A stretch of DNA of 64,000 bases. It comes from Sequoia sempervirens. Lineage: Eukaryota > Streptophyta > Pinopsida > Cupressales > Cupressaceae. The stretch is from NCBI GenBank assembly GCA_007258455.2, contig VDFB02270651.1:486945151-487009150 (forward strand), given 5' to 3'. How positions within the stretch are numbered: position 1 is the first letter of the stretch; each line of letters opens with the position of its first letter. The position numbers were made by a program, and so were the translations under genes. Of the stretch, positions 34,040 to 45,904 are shown in pieces. The notes under the pieces were generated by a model. The model searched no databases. It was not told the origin of the DNA and was given only the letters and a program-made list of their open reading frames with translations.

Positions 34040-35380
34040 TCCCTACCCATCAAGCATCAAGGGGAGAACAAGGTTGATCATTTTTATTATATTCAAACAC
34101 TGATGTATGTATATTTTGTCTGATCCTACGAGCTCCATTTTTTAAATCATTTTTATATTGTATTGTGACACCTATATATATATATGCGAGATGCATGATT
34201 TTGGTAGTGATTATCACATGTAAGATTTATTATGCATGTTTCTATGATATGATGGATTATGATTCTATGATGTTATGCACTTATATTCTTATGATATTGT
34301 GGATTGTATGTTATGATGCATTGCAAATGTATGATCTATGATTTGTGATTATACGTGATTCTCTATCTTATGATATATGGATGGATGTGTTGGTGGTTTT
34401 TCCAATAGAACTGAACAATCCTCTAAGAAGTAGAAAACTCCTATGATGAAGAATTGTTAGGTTAGTGGCCAACACAATGAGCATAGGACTTTAAGGTTCG
34501 TACTCCTTCACTTCAGGCTCTGTGAAACCTAGGAGGGTAATCCCAATTGCATTTTAATGCAATATAATCAACTAGTAACACATTTACACATAGATTAATT
34601 TGAATTTACGGTAGATAAAATAAATTTCATTGAAGATTTGGCAGATTTTCGAGTGAAGGATTAGCTATCTGCTAGGAATTGGGGTTAATTCCACTTCAAC
34701 TACATTTGGAAATATTTTTTCATTGAATATTGTCTTCTCGTATGTCTAGGGCCAAGGACACTATTTGTTCATCTTATTGAAGATTTTCTTACACAATGAC
34801 CAGTGTCTCATCAATTGGAGCAATAGAGTCAACTATACAAGACGATCGGTAATTTACAAATTACCCACTTGAGGAAGAAACAGACTATTTTTGTATTGCT
34901 TTGCATTTATGAAAAACTCACTATGCAAGAAACATTTACTTCTTAGAACTCCTAAGCCATTCCTTACAAATTTGATGACCCTATTCAAGTATTTTAATTA
35001 ATTCCATGAATCAAAGCTAAAAATAGAGTAATACATTCAAATGAAATATTTGAAGAAAAATTATAACACCATTAGTATTTCTCATTCATAACTTCATAAT
35101 GAACATACATAGGAGAGTATCAGTTTCTTGACTGATATTTGTTTCAATATCAATAATTTCTATAAAAATAATTTAAGATCGTTACATACATGACTTCTTA
35201 TCCAAGAAAAACTACTGGCCTACTTCACTATTCTATTATAAATGCCTTTTCTGAACTTAGCTTTTACCTAGAACCCTATTAATACTTCATAATCCGACCT
35301 CTTTAATAAGCCCTAAAATCTCTTTTATAGAATAAGGGAGCAACAAGCATCATGATTAATTACATTTACATTTCATTTCA
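34040..35380 (-). repeat. Divergent LTR-like repeat, copy 1
   Basis: Landmarks shared with 49,820-51,620 are an ATG/GAT-rich tract (34,180-34,380), 'ggtggttttt', then 'ttggctttgtgaaatc'-like text (here 'caggctctgtgaaacctagg') and 'gagggtaatccca', and a TATA-like site on the minus strand (CTATAAAAGAG at 35,325-35,333). It is probably a solo LTR of an unidentified minus-strand family. Ends are not defined. Confidence 0.45.
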
Positions 35381-36980
35381 TTTTCAATATAATTCAAGAT
35401 ATTCTTAGTTTGTTACATGCAATCATTTGAGGAAAATGGAAGATTAAAAGACTATATTCCATATTCCCTGAATGAAGGCATGCCAGCTCCTTGAAAGGAA
35501 GAGCTTGTTGTAACCATGTTGAATCCTCATCCTTTTTGACCAAAGAATATTCTATAATAGCACCTCTAGCACAAACTTGTATGTCATCCAAATATAATAT
35601 ACGCACTACGAAGCTTAACTAGTCTAGCACTTCTACATACCATCTCAAAAACATTCAACCTCAGCACATGAAACAAAAAATCACATGAGTGTTGAATAGG
35701 AAAATCCTAATAGAAAGGGCATGGTTTGATCAAAAAAAAAAAACAAGGCAAAATCATCACTCTAATTCATCGACCTTAGAGGATATTCACCCACGTTTTT
35801 CTCATTGTCGGACTAGAGAAACTGTCACCACCTCTTTCTTAAAATTCCTTGATAGTAATAGGGAGAGGGGATAGTAATCACCCTATGGTTCAGTGTCACC
35901 CTCACTGTCTGAAGGGTTATCAAAAACCTCACATGGAGAATTTCATTCCTTCAGATAGGCCTTTCAATGGTCACTCTCTCTTCTTTCCTTCTTTCTATAT
36001 TTCACCATCCTCCTTTCTCTATGTTTGAATAATTCTTCTGAAACTATCTACTCTCTTGGATGGTAATTTTCCTTTGTACTATACTCCTTGAATTTCTCAA
36101 ATCCTACTCTTCCTTTTGGCATATTAGGAGCTCCATGTATTTAATTCGCAAGACCTTCCTCAAGCTCAAACAAACTCAACTCCTTAGACTCTCGAATCAT
36201 CATGACATACCCACTTGCCTAGAATGTCTATACACTTTTCCGAAGAATTCAATTCCCACACAATTTTTTAGCCTTTGACCCTCATTCATTGGAAAATGAA
36301 TTATGATGAGGAAGATCAATCAAGTAATTTGCATTAAATAGGAAATTTAAAGCATGTAGGATTAATGACTTGAAATCTCCTTACGCGAGCAAGTTGATAA
36401 CTTAAAACTCAGTATTGAATCTAAGTCATTGATTTTAAAGCACTTCAAACTTCATCCATGGTGATATGGGCCTTGTTTTTATGTCCTTATCAACTTGCTC
36501 ATAGAAAATATTGATGACAGCTCAAGTGTTGTGATTTTTCAATCAACATGTATTGCCAGCCTAATCCATGCTTTCATTAATATCAGTGAAGTACACAAGA
36601 ATAGTTTTTCTTAGAGGGAAAATTTCTCTATACACTTCATCACTTCATCACTGATCCTAAATTTTGATGAAATTATTTATGTGGTTATTTTCATTCCATT
36701 GGATTATCCTACTTTAAAACTTTATCAACATTCCTCAGTTCTCTTGTTGCTTTCCTTTTTCTTTATGGTAAATCTTTTGTATTTTCCCATGTTACCTGTT
36801 CCATGTTGTAACCATTACTTGTGTCTAATCTACTTTTTCTTTGCCCCACTCTATCAGCGATGTAGACATCCTAGAGATGATCTTTAGCCCCTAGTTCTAT
36901 GGCCTAACCCTTGGTCACATTTATCCTTTTGTCGTGCATTGCTAATTCAAACCTTGTACCGAGGCTTCTATCTATGACAG
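35381..36980. other. No recognisable gene
   Basis: Moderately AT-rich, with short frames on both strands (35,394-35,606; 36,060-36,278; 36,681-36,887) that show no motif. It may be internal sequence of the repeat to its left. Confidence 0.4.
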
Positions 36981-37170
36981 GAAATGTTGTGACAACACCA
37001 GGTTTGGACACGTACAACTTGCATAAAACAAATGTCACAAAAAAATTGCTCATAGGATCATATCACATCAGTGAAATAAAAACCTTTTAGAAAAAATCCA
37101 TCGCTTATTGTTAATTCAAAACTCAAGTTCTAAAATAAATCTACGATGAGCGATGAAGTTATAACTATAG

Positions 37171-38520
37171 ACATCCAAATTTGACCACTTCCATATGGTC
37201 AAATTTGTCTCCTTATTCATCCCTTTAAATCATACACGTCATCCTCTTGGTCAATATTAATTAAATCACTCATTTAATTAATATTTCATGGTTTGGTTAA
37301 GGTCCCTAAAGTATTTAATTTAACAATTAAATTCTTTACCTTACACCTTTTCCTCTCTAAATTAAATAAATAAATCAATTTATTTAATTTATTCATCTAA
37401 TCTTTTTTAATAAAATTAATTTAAAATTCTTCATTTTTCTCTCTCCTTGTCACATCCTCCATAATCCCTCTCTAATTTGGATTAATTTAATTAATTCATG
37501 ATTAAGATGTGCATCCTCTTAATCAAGGATTAATGTCACATCCTTCTACATTTTCTAATTTCTTCTAATCTTCCATTAATTATCATAATTATGTGTTTGC
37601 ACAACCTTAATCAAAGTCATTAACTACATTTAGCATCCCTTTTTAGTCAACCTTTCCATTTTCCTTTCTTGGCATTGACCCTCTTTCCCATGTGAATTTT
37701 TAATTCACATTTATTTACCCTAGGTTCCCCTCTTCCCCATGTGAATTTTTAATTTACATTTCATTCCTCCTAGAATCCCCTTTTCCCATGCATCTTCTAG
37801 AATATTTGACTTGTGACATCAAGTCACATGTGAACAAGTGCTTCCCTTTTTGGAACCTTTTTTTGTCCATGGGATTCTTCCAAGCATGTGAATTTTTAAT
37901 TCACATTTATTCACCCAAGGTTCTTCTCATCCCCCAATGTACTTCCAAGGTACATGCCCTTCTTACACATCATGTACCTCCCTTCCACCTCACTTCCACA
38001 TCATCTTATCCTTGGTCATCTCTCATTCCACATGTCAAGATGTAAAGGCTTGTGAGTTCTCAACTCACCATAGTCCTACATCTTGACCTTGGTGGCTCAA
38101 TCTTAACCATTGAATTCTCTAGAGAATTCAAATTTCCCTATAAATACTCCCTCTTCTAATGCATTTGAACACTTAATCATTTTACACCTACATGCTGTCA
38201 TTTTGAACACTCAACTCACAAGCATTTCCTTTGACTTAGCCATGCCATTTGAGCCATTTGCATTTGCATCCCATCACATTGTCAATCTTCTATTTAATCA
38301 TATCTATAGCCATCCAAGGAGCACAAAAGTACTTACAATCAAGGTCCAACCAAGGAATTTCAGCTGCAAAAGAAGGTATAATCGTTTGCAATCTTCTTTC
38401 ATTTTATATTTTTGTGTTAACAGTTCCTTAGGCTAATCTTTGATGTGTCCCTTTGTGTTTTCTCTCATTGCATTATTGTTGTTTTTTCATATTTAAGGGT
38501 TGATAAACATTTAGGATCAC
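37171..38520 (+). repeat. LTR-like sequence with TATA box (solo or partial)
   Basis: It has the same design as the element A LTR but no clear sequence match: an AT-rich TTAATTAAAT block (37,250-37,450), pyrimidine-rich text, a TATA box in 'tttccctataaatactccc' (38,135-38,153), and GAAGGTATAATCG near the end. No partner LTR is visible. It carries hairpin repeats described separately. Boundaries are approximate. Confidence 0.5.
37688..38060 (+). repeat. Dispersed palindromic TGTGAATT-TTT-AATTCACA motif
   Basis: Three copies at about 37,690, 37,739 and 37,886 (the second with one change), and a weaker fourth near 38,050 (GTGAGTTCTCAACTCAC). Each is an 8-bp inverted repeat with a 3-base loop. 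Confidence 0.75.
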
Positions 38521-38529
38521 AATAACATA

Positions 38530-38900
38530 GGGCCTTTGTTCATCGCTAATTCTCCTCATATATTTTGCAAGGAATTAGTGATGAGAATATTTACAACTGC
38601 TATAAGGTCCATCATGTATCACTAATGTGAGACTTTACACTCAAAAAATATCCGCAATCAAGTGATATACAGGAAATCACATCACATCACTCATCGCTAT
38701 TCCAAGTTTATCTTTTTATGGCCATCCACAATGAGTGATAAGAACATAGAGACAAAAGTATCACTCATCAATATTACAATTTCGAAAGCTCAAAAGCTAT
38801 TAGCGATGAGTGATGTTAAAGGGAAACATCATTCCATCACTTGTTGCTAATTCAAGGTGTGAACCAATGAATAAATCAACAATGAGTGATATAGCTATGA
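38530..38900. repeat. Cluster of TCACTCATCGCTA-type motifs in both orientations
   Basis: Variants of 'cactcatcgcta' / 'tagcgatgagtgat' occur about eight times (near 38,540, 38,576, 38,610, 38,683, 38,732, 38,762, 38,800, 38,835 and 38,880), with related forms near 37,105 and 37,143. Orientation alternates, so neighbours could pair. The function is unknown. Confidence 0.6.
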
Positions 38901-39361
38901 AGGCCATCAGGACATAAGTGGGAACTTTTAAGCACATATTCATTAGCTGTTCTTAATGAAGGGGATTCCCTAAGACAACATGAGAATGATAGGCTCAAGA
39001 TGTTCAGAATGATGAAATATAAAAATGTAGAGATCCAAAAGATCCTTTACTAAATCCTTATAAAATATAAAGCTCTGAACTTAGCTTGAAGGACTAATTA
39101 CCAGGTGATAATGAATGACTAAAGATGCATTCAAATATTTGGCAATGGGTAATAGAGATTCAATGGCCAAATAGAACACTATAAGCTTTTGTAGATAGCA
39201 ACCCTATATCCAAATGTAATAAAGGTTTAACATGGAACAAAGGAAAAAATTTGAGGGTTCCATCAGGATGCACTTAATTTATGATGGATGTATATGACTT
39301 TACTTTTATGTTAATGCTTTCTATATTCCCGATGTATGATTCTTATGTTGATGCACATGTG
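38901..39361. other. No recognisable gene
   Basis: AT-rich flank between the motif cluster and the left LTR of element B. Confidence 0.4.
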
Positions 39362-39852
39362 GTACATGCTAAAATGGTGAAAAATGATGGTTCTTTCTTT
39401 CACTTCTAGGGTTTTGGACCTAAAAGGAGGAAGACTAATTTTCCAGCCTTTCACTCAAGGAAAAACCCTTGAGATTTCAATGCAAAGGAGATTGAAATTT
39501 GAAAAAGGGAAGTTTCTAGGGATTGAGTAATGTCTAATGAGGGGTTAACCACCAAGTGTAAACTTGGAAAAGATAATATGCTTGAAAACATAGTGTGAAA
39601 TGCAAATAAATGCTAAATGACTTAAGAAAGTGAACACAATGTAGTAAAAAGCTATGAGATGGAAGTGTGCACTTTCAAGACTAAAGAAGATAGGATGGAG
39701 GTTTGGATCACTGGAAATTTTTTAGTTGAAGCTAATTGGCACTCATATGCCAGGCTGGGTGAATTAGCACAGTATTTTGGAAAATGCATTGGAATAGGTT
39801 TTAGCCAAAAGGGTATTCAGATATGCAAAAATCCTTTTCAAGCTTGTATAGT

Positions 39853-39885
39853 GGGACTCATTCACCAGTAGTGGTGAATCAATCC
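39853..39885. repeat. Element B hairpin motif, copy 1
   Basis: GGGACTCATTCACCA, a short centre, then TGGTGAATCAATCC: an inverted repeat of about 14 bp, slightly worn on the right arm. Confidence 0.8.
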
Positions 39886-40667
39886 ACTTTTACTTTTTTG
39901 TGAATTCTAAAGTTGATTCTATACCTCTTGGTCTACTTTTCTCTTCCTAATTAGTTTCTAGATCTGAAACTACAAAATACCACCTATAGGTCCTCACCAA
40001 ACTTCTCCAAGGCTTGATGACAACTTTGACAACTTTTAGGGACTTGAAAACTTTTCTCCAACTTTTCTTCTTGGAAAATATGCAACCTAGCTCTATAAAT
40101 CACACACAAGAAGAGGAAAAAATGTTGTGTGTGTTAGTGAATAGGGGTTTGCCTTGGTCAAACCCCTTGTTGGTAATTAAACCTTGAAATAGAATGAAAT
40201 ATGGAAAGAGAATGATGAATGAACAAATAGCAATATTGCAACTCACCAAACCCTACCAATAAGGTACTACAAACATGTAAGTAATGGCTCCAATGGATTT
40301 AGACTTGGAATCTTGCTTGATGTTGATTGATCTTGAATGCAATGCTTGCTTTGAAACACAAATCCTACATCCCCATTGATAGATCTAAATTAACATGATG
40401 CAAGCAATCTTTGACATGATTATTGACAATTGAAGAATGCTCTAGAATGCTTGATAATCTTCCCTTGAAATTCCTTGAATGCTCAAATGCTCTTGTGAAC
40501 TTTTGAATGCTTGTAAAATTTTCTAGGTGAGAATATGAGTGAAAGAACCTTGTATTTATACTTAATTATAAAAGAATTCCAAAAATTATAACACTACAAG
40601 CTGACATTAGATCTAGGAGAATAAAATCCAACCAAATACTTAATTTAAATTTGAATTTTGGTCATAG

Positions 40668-40701
40668 GGGACTCATTCGCCCAAGGTGGTGAATGAGTCC
40701 C
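40668..40701. repeat. Element B hairpin motif, copy 2
   Basis: GGGACTCATTC and GAATGAGTCCC form a perfect 11-bp inverted repeat around CGCCCAAGGTGGT-type centre text. Confidence 0.9.
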
Positions 40702-40782
40702 ATCATACATAATATATGGGACCAAAAATGAAAAATGCCTAAAAATGTGTGAAACCTACATCGAAGCCAAAAGGACCTAGGT

Positions 40783-40816
40783 GGGACTCATTTTCCCAAG
40801 GTGGCGAATTAGTCCC
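40783..40816. repeat. Element B hairpin motif, copy 3
   Basis: GGGACTCATTTT...GAATTAGTCCC; same layout with three arm changes. Confidence 0.8.
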
Positions 40817-41272
40817 AAACACTAAATCTAGGCCACACAAGCCAGGAACACCTGAATTATGATTGGTTACTAGTTGGTGTTGGGATTATCCTTGAAAATA
40901 TGTAAAATGTGGCCAACTAAAGCATAAGAAAGCCAAATTGTTAATGATAATCCTAGAGGAATGTGAATGTGTGTTACAACAATTTACAACAATCCAAATA
41001 GGGAAAAATTAATCTTAATTATGATTAAAATTATATTTATATTATACTCAGTTAATTGAATAAACCCTAGAAAAGTGTGAATGTGTGTTACAAAAATTCA
41101 CAACACTTTTGCAAGGAACCATTAAATTCCATTAGTTCACAAGGGCCCAAAATCTAATGTGAATGTGATACCCACATTACAACACTAAATCAAGGCAACA
41201 TTAAGCCAAAATCCACAAGGAGGACCCAAACAAGTGTGAAAAATGTCAAAGGATCCTTTTTTTGACATTACA

Positions 41273-41285
41273 TTTAGCCCCCACT
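41273..41285 (-). other. Polypurine-like tract of element B
   Basis: The minus strand reads AGTGGGGGCTAAA directly before the 3' LTR start TGTAATG, the place where second-strand synthesis is primed in LTR retrotransposons. Confidence 0.6.
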
Positions 41286-42211
41286 TTAGTGAGGAGGAAC
41301 CTGCTTCAAACTCACACTAAAGTAGAAAACACACACCAAGAGTGGTTCCATTGAACTAATGCTAGCAAGATGAGAAAAAAATCAAGAGGTGTTTTCAAGC
41401 TCCCATGATCAAGATCCCATGGCAAACCAAACATAAGCACAAAGGAACACACATGAAAATGATATAAAGAACATCAGCAAGGCCAATCATACACTGCCAA
41501 AGATGAAAAGGTGAAAAGAAAAGGAAAGAAAGAATCAGATCAAGCTTTGACCATTTTTCCATCTTGATGTGGATAATATCTCAGATATTTGTCTGGAAAA
41601 AATGCATACTCACTCTTAGGCAACATAACTCCTTGCTGTCTACCAGGTGAGAACTCCTAAAAGGTGAGAAACATACACTAATGGCTAGTATGCACTCACA
41701 CACATGAAAGTGGCTATGGGTAAATTCATGCCTCGGATTGGGCTTCCTACTCAACCATACCAAAGTTATACCTTCTGATAACTTTAATAAGGCACCACAC
41801 AAAAGGGATTTTTCAAGCTTCATGAGGCAAGCAAAACTTCATATACTTGTAACTCATGAACAAATAGGATGGCTCCATAGGCATAAAAGTTGTATTATGC
41901 AAGGTGGCCATATAAAAAATGCAAAATTCCAAGAATTCTCAAATAATTCTTTCTTAGTTCATGCGAGGTCTTTAACATAGGGAAAATTGTGCCTAATATC
42001 TCCAAGAGAGGACCAATCAAAGAATAGAAAATTTGTAACTTAGGGGATGTAGTGTGTTGCATAAAGCCACTAAGAGGAATGTAATATGCTAAGAGAGATC
42101 ATGATCCTGAAGTACATCACATATGTTGTCATCCACAAAGTGATAAACACATCATATGAAGTAAGAAGGTTGCACTAAGAACCAAAAAAAAAAAGGAAAC
42201 TTCAAAAGAAT

Positions 42212-42229
42212 AATTCTAATGTATCCCCC
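42212..42229. repeat. SINE target-site duplication, left
   Basis: 18 bases, AATTCTAATG followed by TATCCCCC, identical to 42,425-42,442. Confidence 0.95.
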
Positions 42230-42424
42230 GGGCGGGGGCCCTAGCTCGGTTGGCTAAGTAATTCCGTTGCGGCTCTGCTGGTCACGAGTTCTAGTCTCCC
42301 CCGTCCCGTGGTACCGGAGGGCGTGTCGCGCCAGCGCCACCGGTCACGTTAAAAAGTTTACCAGGCGCACTGCAGTTTATAGGGGGTCGTGCTACCCGAT
42401 TCCTGCAGTCTAAAAAAAAATAAA
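42230..42424 (+). mobile_element. tRNA-derived SINE, young, GC-rich
   Basis: A 195-bp insertion, strikingly GC- and CpG-rich in AT-rich surroundings. A-box-like TAGCTCGGTTGG is at 42,242-42,253 and B-box-like GAGTTCTAGTC at 42,286-42,296, the spacing of a tRNA-type RNA polymerase III promoter. The 5' part reads like a tRNA (GGGGGCCCTAGCTCGGTTGG) and the remainder is unrelated. It ends in an A-rich tail (CTAAAAAAAAATAAA). A perfect 18-bp duplication flanks it. The unbroken duplication and the many surviving CpG sites indicate recent arrival by LINE machinery, well after element B. Confidence 0.95.
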
Positions 42425-42442
42425 AATTCTAATGTATCCCCC
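42425..42442. repeat. SINE target-site duplication, right
   Basis: Identical to 42,212-42,229. Confidence 0.95.
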
Positions 42443-42771
42443 ACTTTAAAGGAATTGTTCAACACCATACTATGAGAAATTAATTTAAAGTAGCAAATGA
42501 AAAATTCAAACAAGAAAGAAGGAATGAGAACCAACTTGTAAAGCCTTAAATGCAAAGTCATATGTTTCTAAGTAAAGCTATGTCATGCGAGAGAAAAAGA
42601 AAAGAGAGGGTTTTCCCCCAAAATGAAAATGCCAAACACATAAGGGATCTATGGATTTGGGGTTAGTATGTTCTTTGCTACAATATTTTTTAGAGAGCTT
42701 GGAACTATCATCATCCCCCAAATACACATAGAACTAGAAGAATGACACAAAGAGAGTGAAAACAATGAAAA

Positions 42772-43200
42772 ACCTTTTAGGTCTACATGGAAGAGACATA
42801 GGGTGTCTCAACACCTTGTGTCATCCCCAAAAGGAAAATAGAATACAAATGAAAAGAAAAGGTGAATGAAAAAGGAAAGATTTTGGGTCAACATGAAGGA
42901 GACATGAATGTCTCAATCCATTGCATCATCACCAAAAGGAAAACACAAGAAAAATACAAAGATGAAATAAAAATGAAAAGAAAAAGAAATCCTTTTGGGT
43001 CAACATGAAGGAGACATGAATGTCTCAATGCCTTGTGTCATCCCCAAAAGGAAAACACAAGAAAAAAAGATAAATATGAAATGAAAAGGAAAAGGAAAAG
43101 AAATCCTTTTGGGTCAACATGAATGAGACATGAATGTCTTAATGCCTTGTGTCATCCCCAAAAGGAAAACACAAGAAAAAGATAAAGATGGAAAGAAAAA
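42772..43200. repeat. Tandem array, unit about 110 bp, four copies
   Basis: Starts near 42,772, 42,883, 42,994 and 43,108. Each unit contains 'ttttgggtcaacatgaagg', 'gagacatgaatgtctcaat', 'gtgtcatccccaaaagg' and an A/AG-rich end. ACATGAATGT is itself a short palindrome with GAGACAT...ATGTCTC arms. Copies 2-4 are most alike. It lies 3' of the protease remnant in element B. Confidence 0.9.
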
Positions 43201-44058
43201 CAAATGCACAACATAGAGAGGAATGAAGGTACATATAGAGGAATGTCACAAAGAGAGAGAGAACATCAAATAGAACATCACGGGGGATCACATTACGCAC
43301 ATGCAATCACACAAAAGAAAAATAAAATGAAAATGAAAAAGACTAGTAAGGAAAATGCGAGTCAACCTATGAGCAAGTCATCCACCTCCCAATCATGTTT
43401 TGTGTATGCTGAGGGAAGAAAACTAGAAAAAGGGACAAGGGAAAGTTTCAAACTAGGAGAAGCACCAATTTTAACACTCTTGATAGGAGATTTGTCATTT
43501 AAGCTCATGGAATAGGAAAAAAAAAATCAATTAATTATGCACCTCATCTTCGATTTTAGTGGTCTCATCATTGTCATCTAGGTTAACCACAATAGGAGGT
43601 CAAATGATAATGTCCATTGAAGAGTTCAACTCTTGTTGTGGTCTTTGTATTGGGTCATTTTGTTTTGGTGGAGGAGGTGGATCATCATGCATTGCTTCAA
43701 TCAAGTTCGTATTTTTATTTTCTTTGTTTAAGTCTTTTTGTAACTTACAAGCAAGAGAATGATGTCTTCGCCTATGCTCTTTAGCACCTCTATTTCTTTT
43801 GGTTTTCTTTTCAAGTTTAGTTTGTGTAGGATTGGGTTGATCAACCATAGGTTGCTTTTCAAGTCCTTAAGGGGAGGAATAGAAGGAACCATAGGAGGTT
43901 GTTCAACCACTTTCTCTTTGTATTTGTAAACTTATTTTATTCTAGGAGGTGTGATAGGGTTTTTCTCATTGTCTCTTGGTATTTCGGAGGATGTAGGTGA
44001 AGTTTTCATTTTAGGTTGGTCTTGGGTGTTTGGTTCTTGTTTAGGTTGAAGCATGGTT

Positions 44059-44543
44059 TCATCTAGGATGGGAGGTTTGGAGGTGGACGGGGAAATGTTT
44101 TAGAGAGATAATTTTTTTATCTTCTTTGCATTCAACTTTTGATAAGACAATAAAATGAATTCTTCCCTTGGCTTGATAGGTTCCATGGGCTCGGGGAAAA
44201 AAGGAATCTAGGGAAAATTTTCTTTTAGATAACAAGGGGTTGAAGCTGCTATGGTGAATAGTGAATATCTCATTTTCAAAGGGAAACTTTAAACATTTAT
44301 TCAGAACTGAAGGGACAAATTTCACGGAGCAAATCCATGGGCGGCCTAGCTTCACACTAAATTGGTTCGACTGTGGGATGATGGAAAAAGTGACATATAA
44401 TATTTTTGGTCCTTTTTCAATGGTAGGGTGATCGATCCTATCGTAGGGCATGCAAAACCATTATGTGTCTTTATCCATTCTTTCCGTATATCATATTCAT
44501 CTTGATAGAGTTCATCCAAAATTAGACATTCCTCGGTGATCAC
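44059..44543 (-). pseudogene. Aspartic protease remnant of element B
   Basis: The minus-strand frame 44,451-44,059 contains FSIIPQSNQFSVKLGRPWIC followed by SVKFVPSVLNKCLKFPFENE. The LGRPWI...VPS...LKF pattern marks the end of the retropepsin domain in plant gypsy elements that use this Gag type. The catalytic D-S/T-G should lie upstream; I could not place it, so it may be lost in the broken stretch 44,543-44,900. After this point the element has no further pol. Confidence 0.65.
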
Positions 44544-44597
44544 ATTCTCTCAATAGGTGGGATCTATTAGTATCCCATTAGTGGGCTTGTCATATAT

Positions 44598-45182
44598 TTA
44601 GTTGACTATGTAGAGAGGACCATCAGGAAAAATTTTAAGTATGTCCTTAGAGGAGAAAGAAATTTCAAGAGGACTCTTAGGTTGGCCCTTATGATGGATG
44701 ATGTCTATCGCCCCTATCATTTCATCCATAGGATTGGTATTGATAGCATTATTTAAAACAAAAGCATTTTTTATCATTTGTATTAACATTCATCACATCA
44801 TTCTTTGTATTTTCCCTAGCTTTGACAAATGAAATATTGTGTTTGGGCATTGGGTTGGTAAAAATTTGCAAATTTTGGTTAAGAGGAGAAAAAAATTATT
44901 ACCTTGATTGCTAAAACCTTTAATGGATAGATGGCCAAAATCAACGAGGCCTTGCAAAAGATGTTCAAGACGTTTGTAATGTTTCGTGTCATGTCCATTT
45001 TGTCGATGATAGTGAAAATAAGCATTGGATTTAAAGCTTGGGGGTAAAGGTTTATTAGGATCAAGTTTTTGGATGGGCGGAAAGGTAATCATTTGTTGTT
45101 CTAGGAGTTGGGACATTGTGTTATGAAGGGTATTGGGTAAGGGAGTGAATTGTCTTTTTGGATCGCCATAACTAAAGGACAT
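44598..45182 (-). pseudogene. Nucleocapsid region of element B Gag
   Basis: The frame 45,182-44,793 contains FHYHRQNGHDTKHYKRLEHL. The family form is YCxxHxxxGHDTxxCxxLK; here the two Cys positions hold Phe and Tyr, so the zinc knuckle has been lost by point changes while the surrounding residues remain. The frame 44,789-44,598 continues toward the protease (INTNPMDEMIGAIDIIHHKG). Confidence 0.65.
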
Positions 45183-45341
45183 TGTGGTTTTGACAGCATC
45201 TACTTGGTTGTTGACATTTTGAGTTTTTTGTTGAGGGGGGTTGAATTGAAGGAATCCTTTATTTTTCTTTCGAAAAGATTGGGAATTTTCTTGGCTTGCA
45301 AGTTTGAATCTCTCAATTCTCCTAGAAGCGGATCGTGTATC

Positions 45342-45719
45342 TTAACTGCTAACCAAATTTTGATAGTCATGGAGGGAAGTGCATAGGTGCTTGAAGGATG
45401 GGAATTTCATCATGGTCAACTTGTCTTGAATCTTACTTTTCAAGTTTTCTATGAACATATTTTGAAGGTGTGGGTCGGGAACCTTGACATCGATTTGGGA
45501 ATAAAGCGATTGATAGCATGAGATAAAATCAATTATCTTTTTTTCCTCTTTTTGCTTGCATCTCATCAAATTGGTCAAGGTCATCTTGGGAGTCATATGC
45601 GCTTGGAAATGGTTTACAAATGCATAAAAAAGTTCATTGAAGGAATGAATTGATTTGTTCGATAAGGATGAGAACCATTCCAAGGAAGTATATTTCAAGG
45701 GTCTAGGAAAAAGTGTCAA
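45342..45719 (-). pseudogene. Capsid (Retrotrans_gag) domain of element B
   Basis: A 125-residue open segment with LFPRPLKYTSLEWFSSLSNK, SIHSFNELFYAFVNHFQ and DFISCYQSLYSQIDVKVPDP. It is a clear match in layout to the plant Retrotrans_gag domain (family form 'FxxSLxGxAxxWFxxLPxxSIxSFxELxxxFxxxF'). It would form the virus-like particle shell. Confidence 0.85.
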
Positions 45720-45904
45720 TAGTTTATTGTCAAAACAAATTTACTACATAGGGTAGTGTAGGCATTAACATGGTTAGGAGGATCTCCCTTCCCTCCATAC
45801 TTCTCAAATATAGGCACCTCTACAACTTGTGGCATTGGTGTTCACAATATCTCCAAGGGCAATAGGTTGCTTTCGACATAATATGTAAGTGGGCCATTTT
45901 GGTT

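Larger units (their letters stand above)
39362..41272 (-). repeat. 3' LTR of element B (left)
   Basis: It matches 47,097-49,812 from 'tctagggttttggacctaaa' to 'aatgtcaaaggatcctttt', apart from the 814 bases there made of the inserted TIR element and its target duplicate. It contains three hairpin motifs. It ends (plus strand) in CATTACA. Confidence 0.9.
41286..42771 (-). other. 3' internal non-coding part of element B
   Basis: No RT, RNase H or integrase motif in any frame. It is AT/A-rich, with the SINE at 42,230. The plus-strand frame 41,738-41,980 has no features. Confidence 0.5.

Noticed and set aside
42230..42300. A true tRNA gene
   Set aside because: Box A and B are present but no cloverleaf with a proper acceptor stem can be formed, and the unit has a SINE body, A-rich tail and 18-bp duplication.
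43204..43515. Plus-strand 103-residue frame, Lys/Glu-rich
   Set aside because: Begins at the edge of the 110-bp tandem array in purine-rich DNA, opposite to the strand of element B; no family features.
41273..44058. Hidden RT or integrase in the pol-free part of element B
   Set aside because: I looked for the RT, RNase H and integrase core motifs in all frames and found none; the region is purine-rich repeat.
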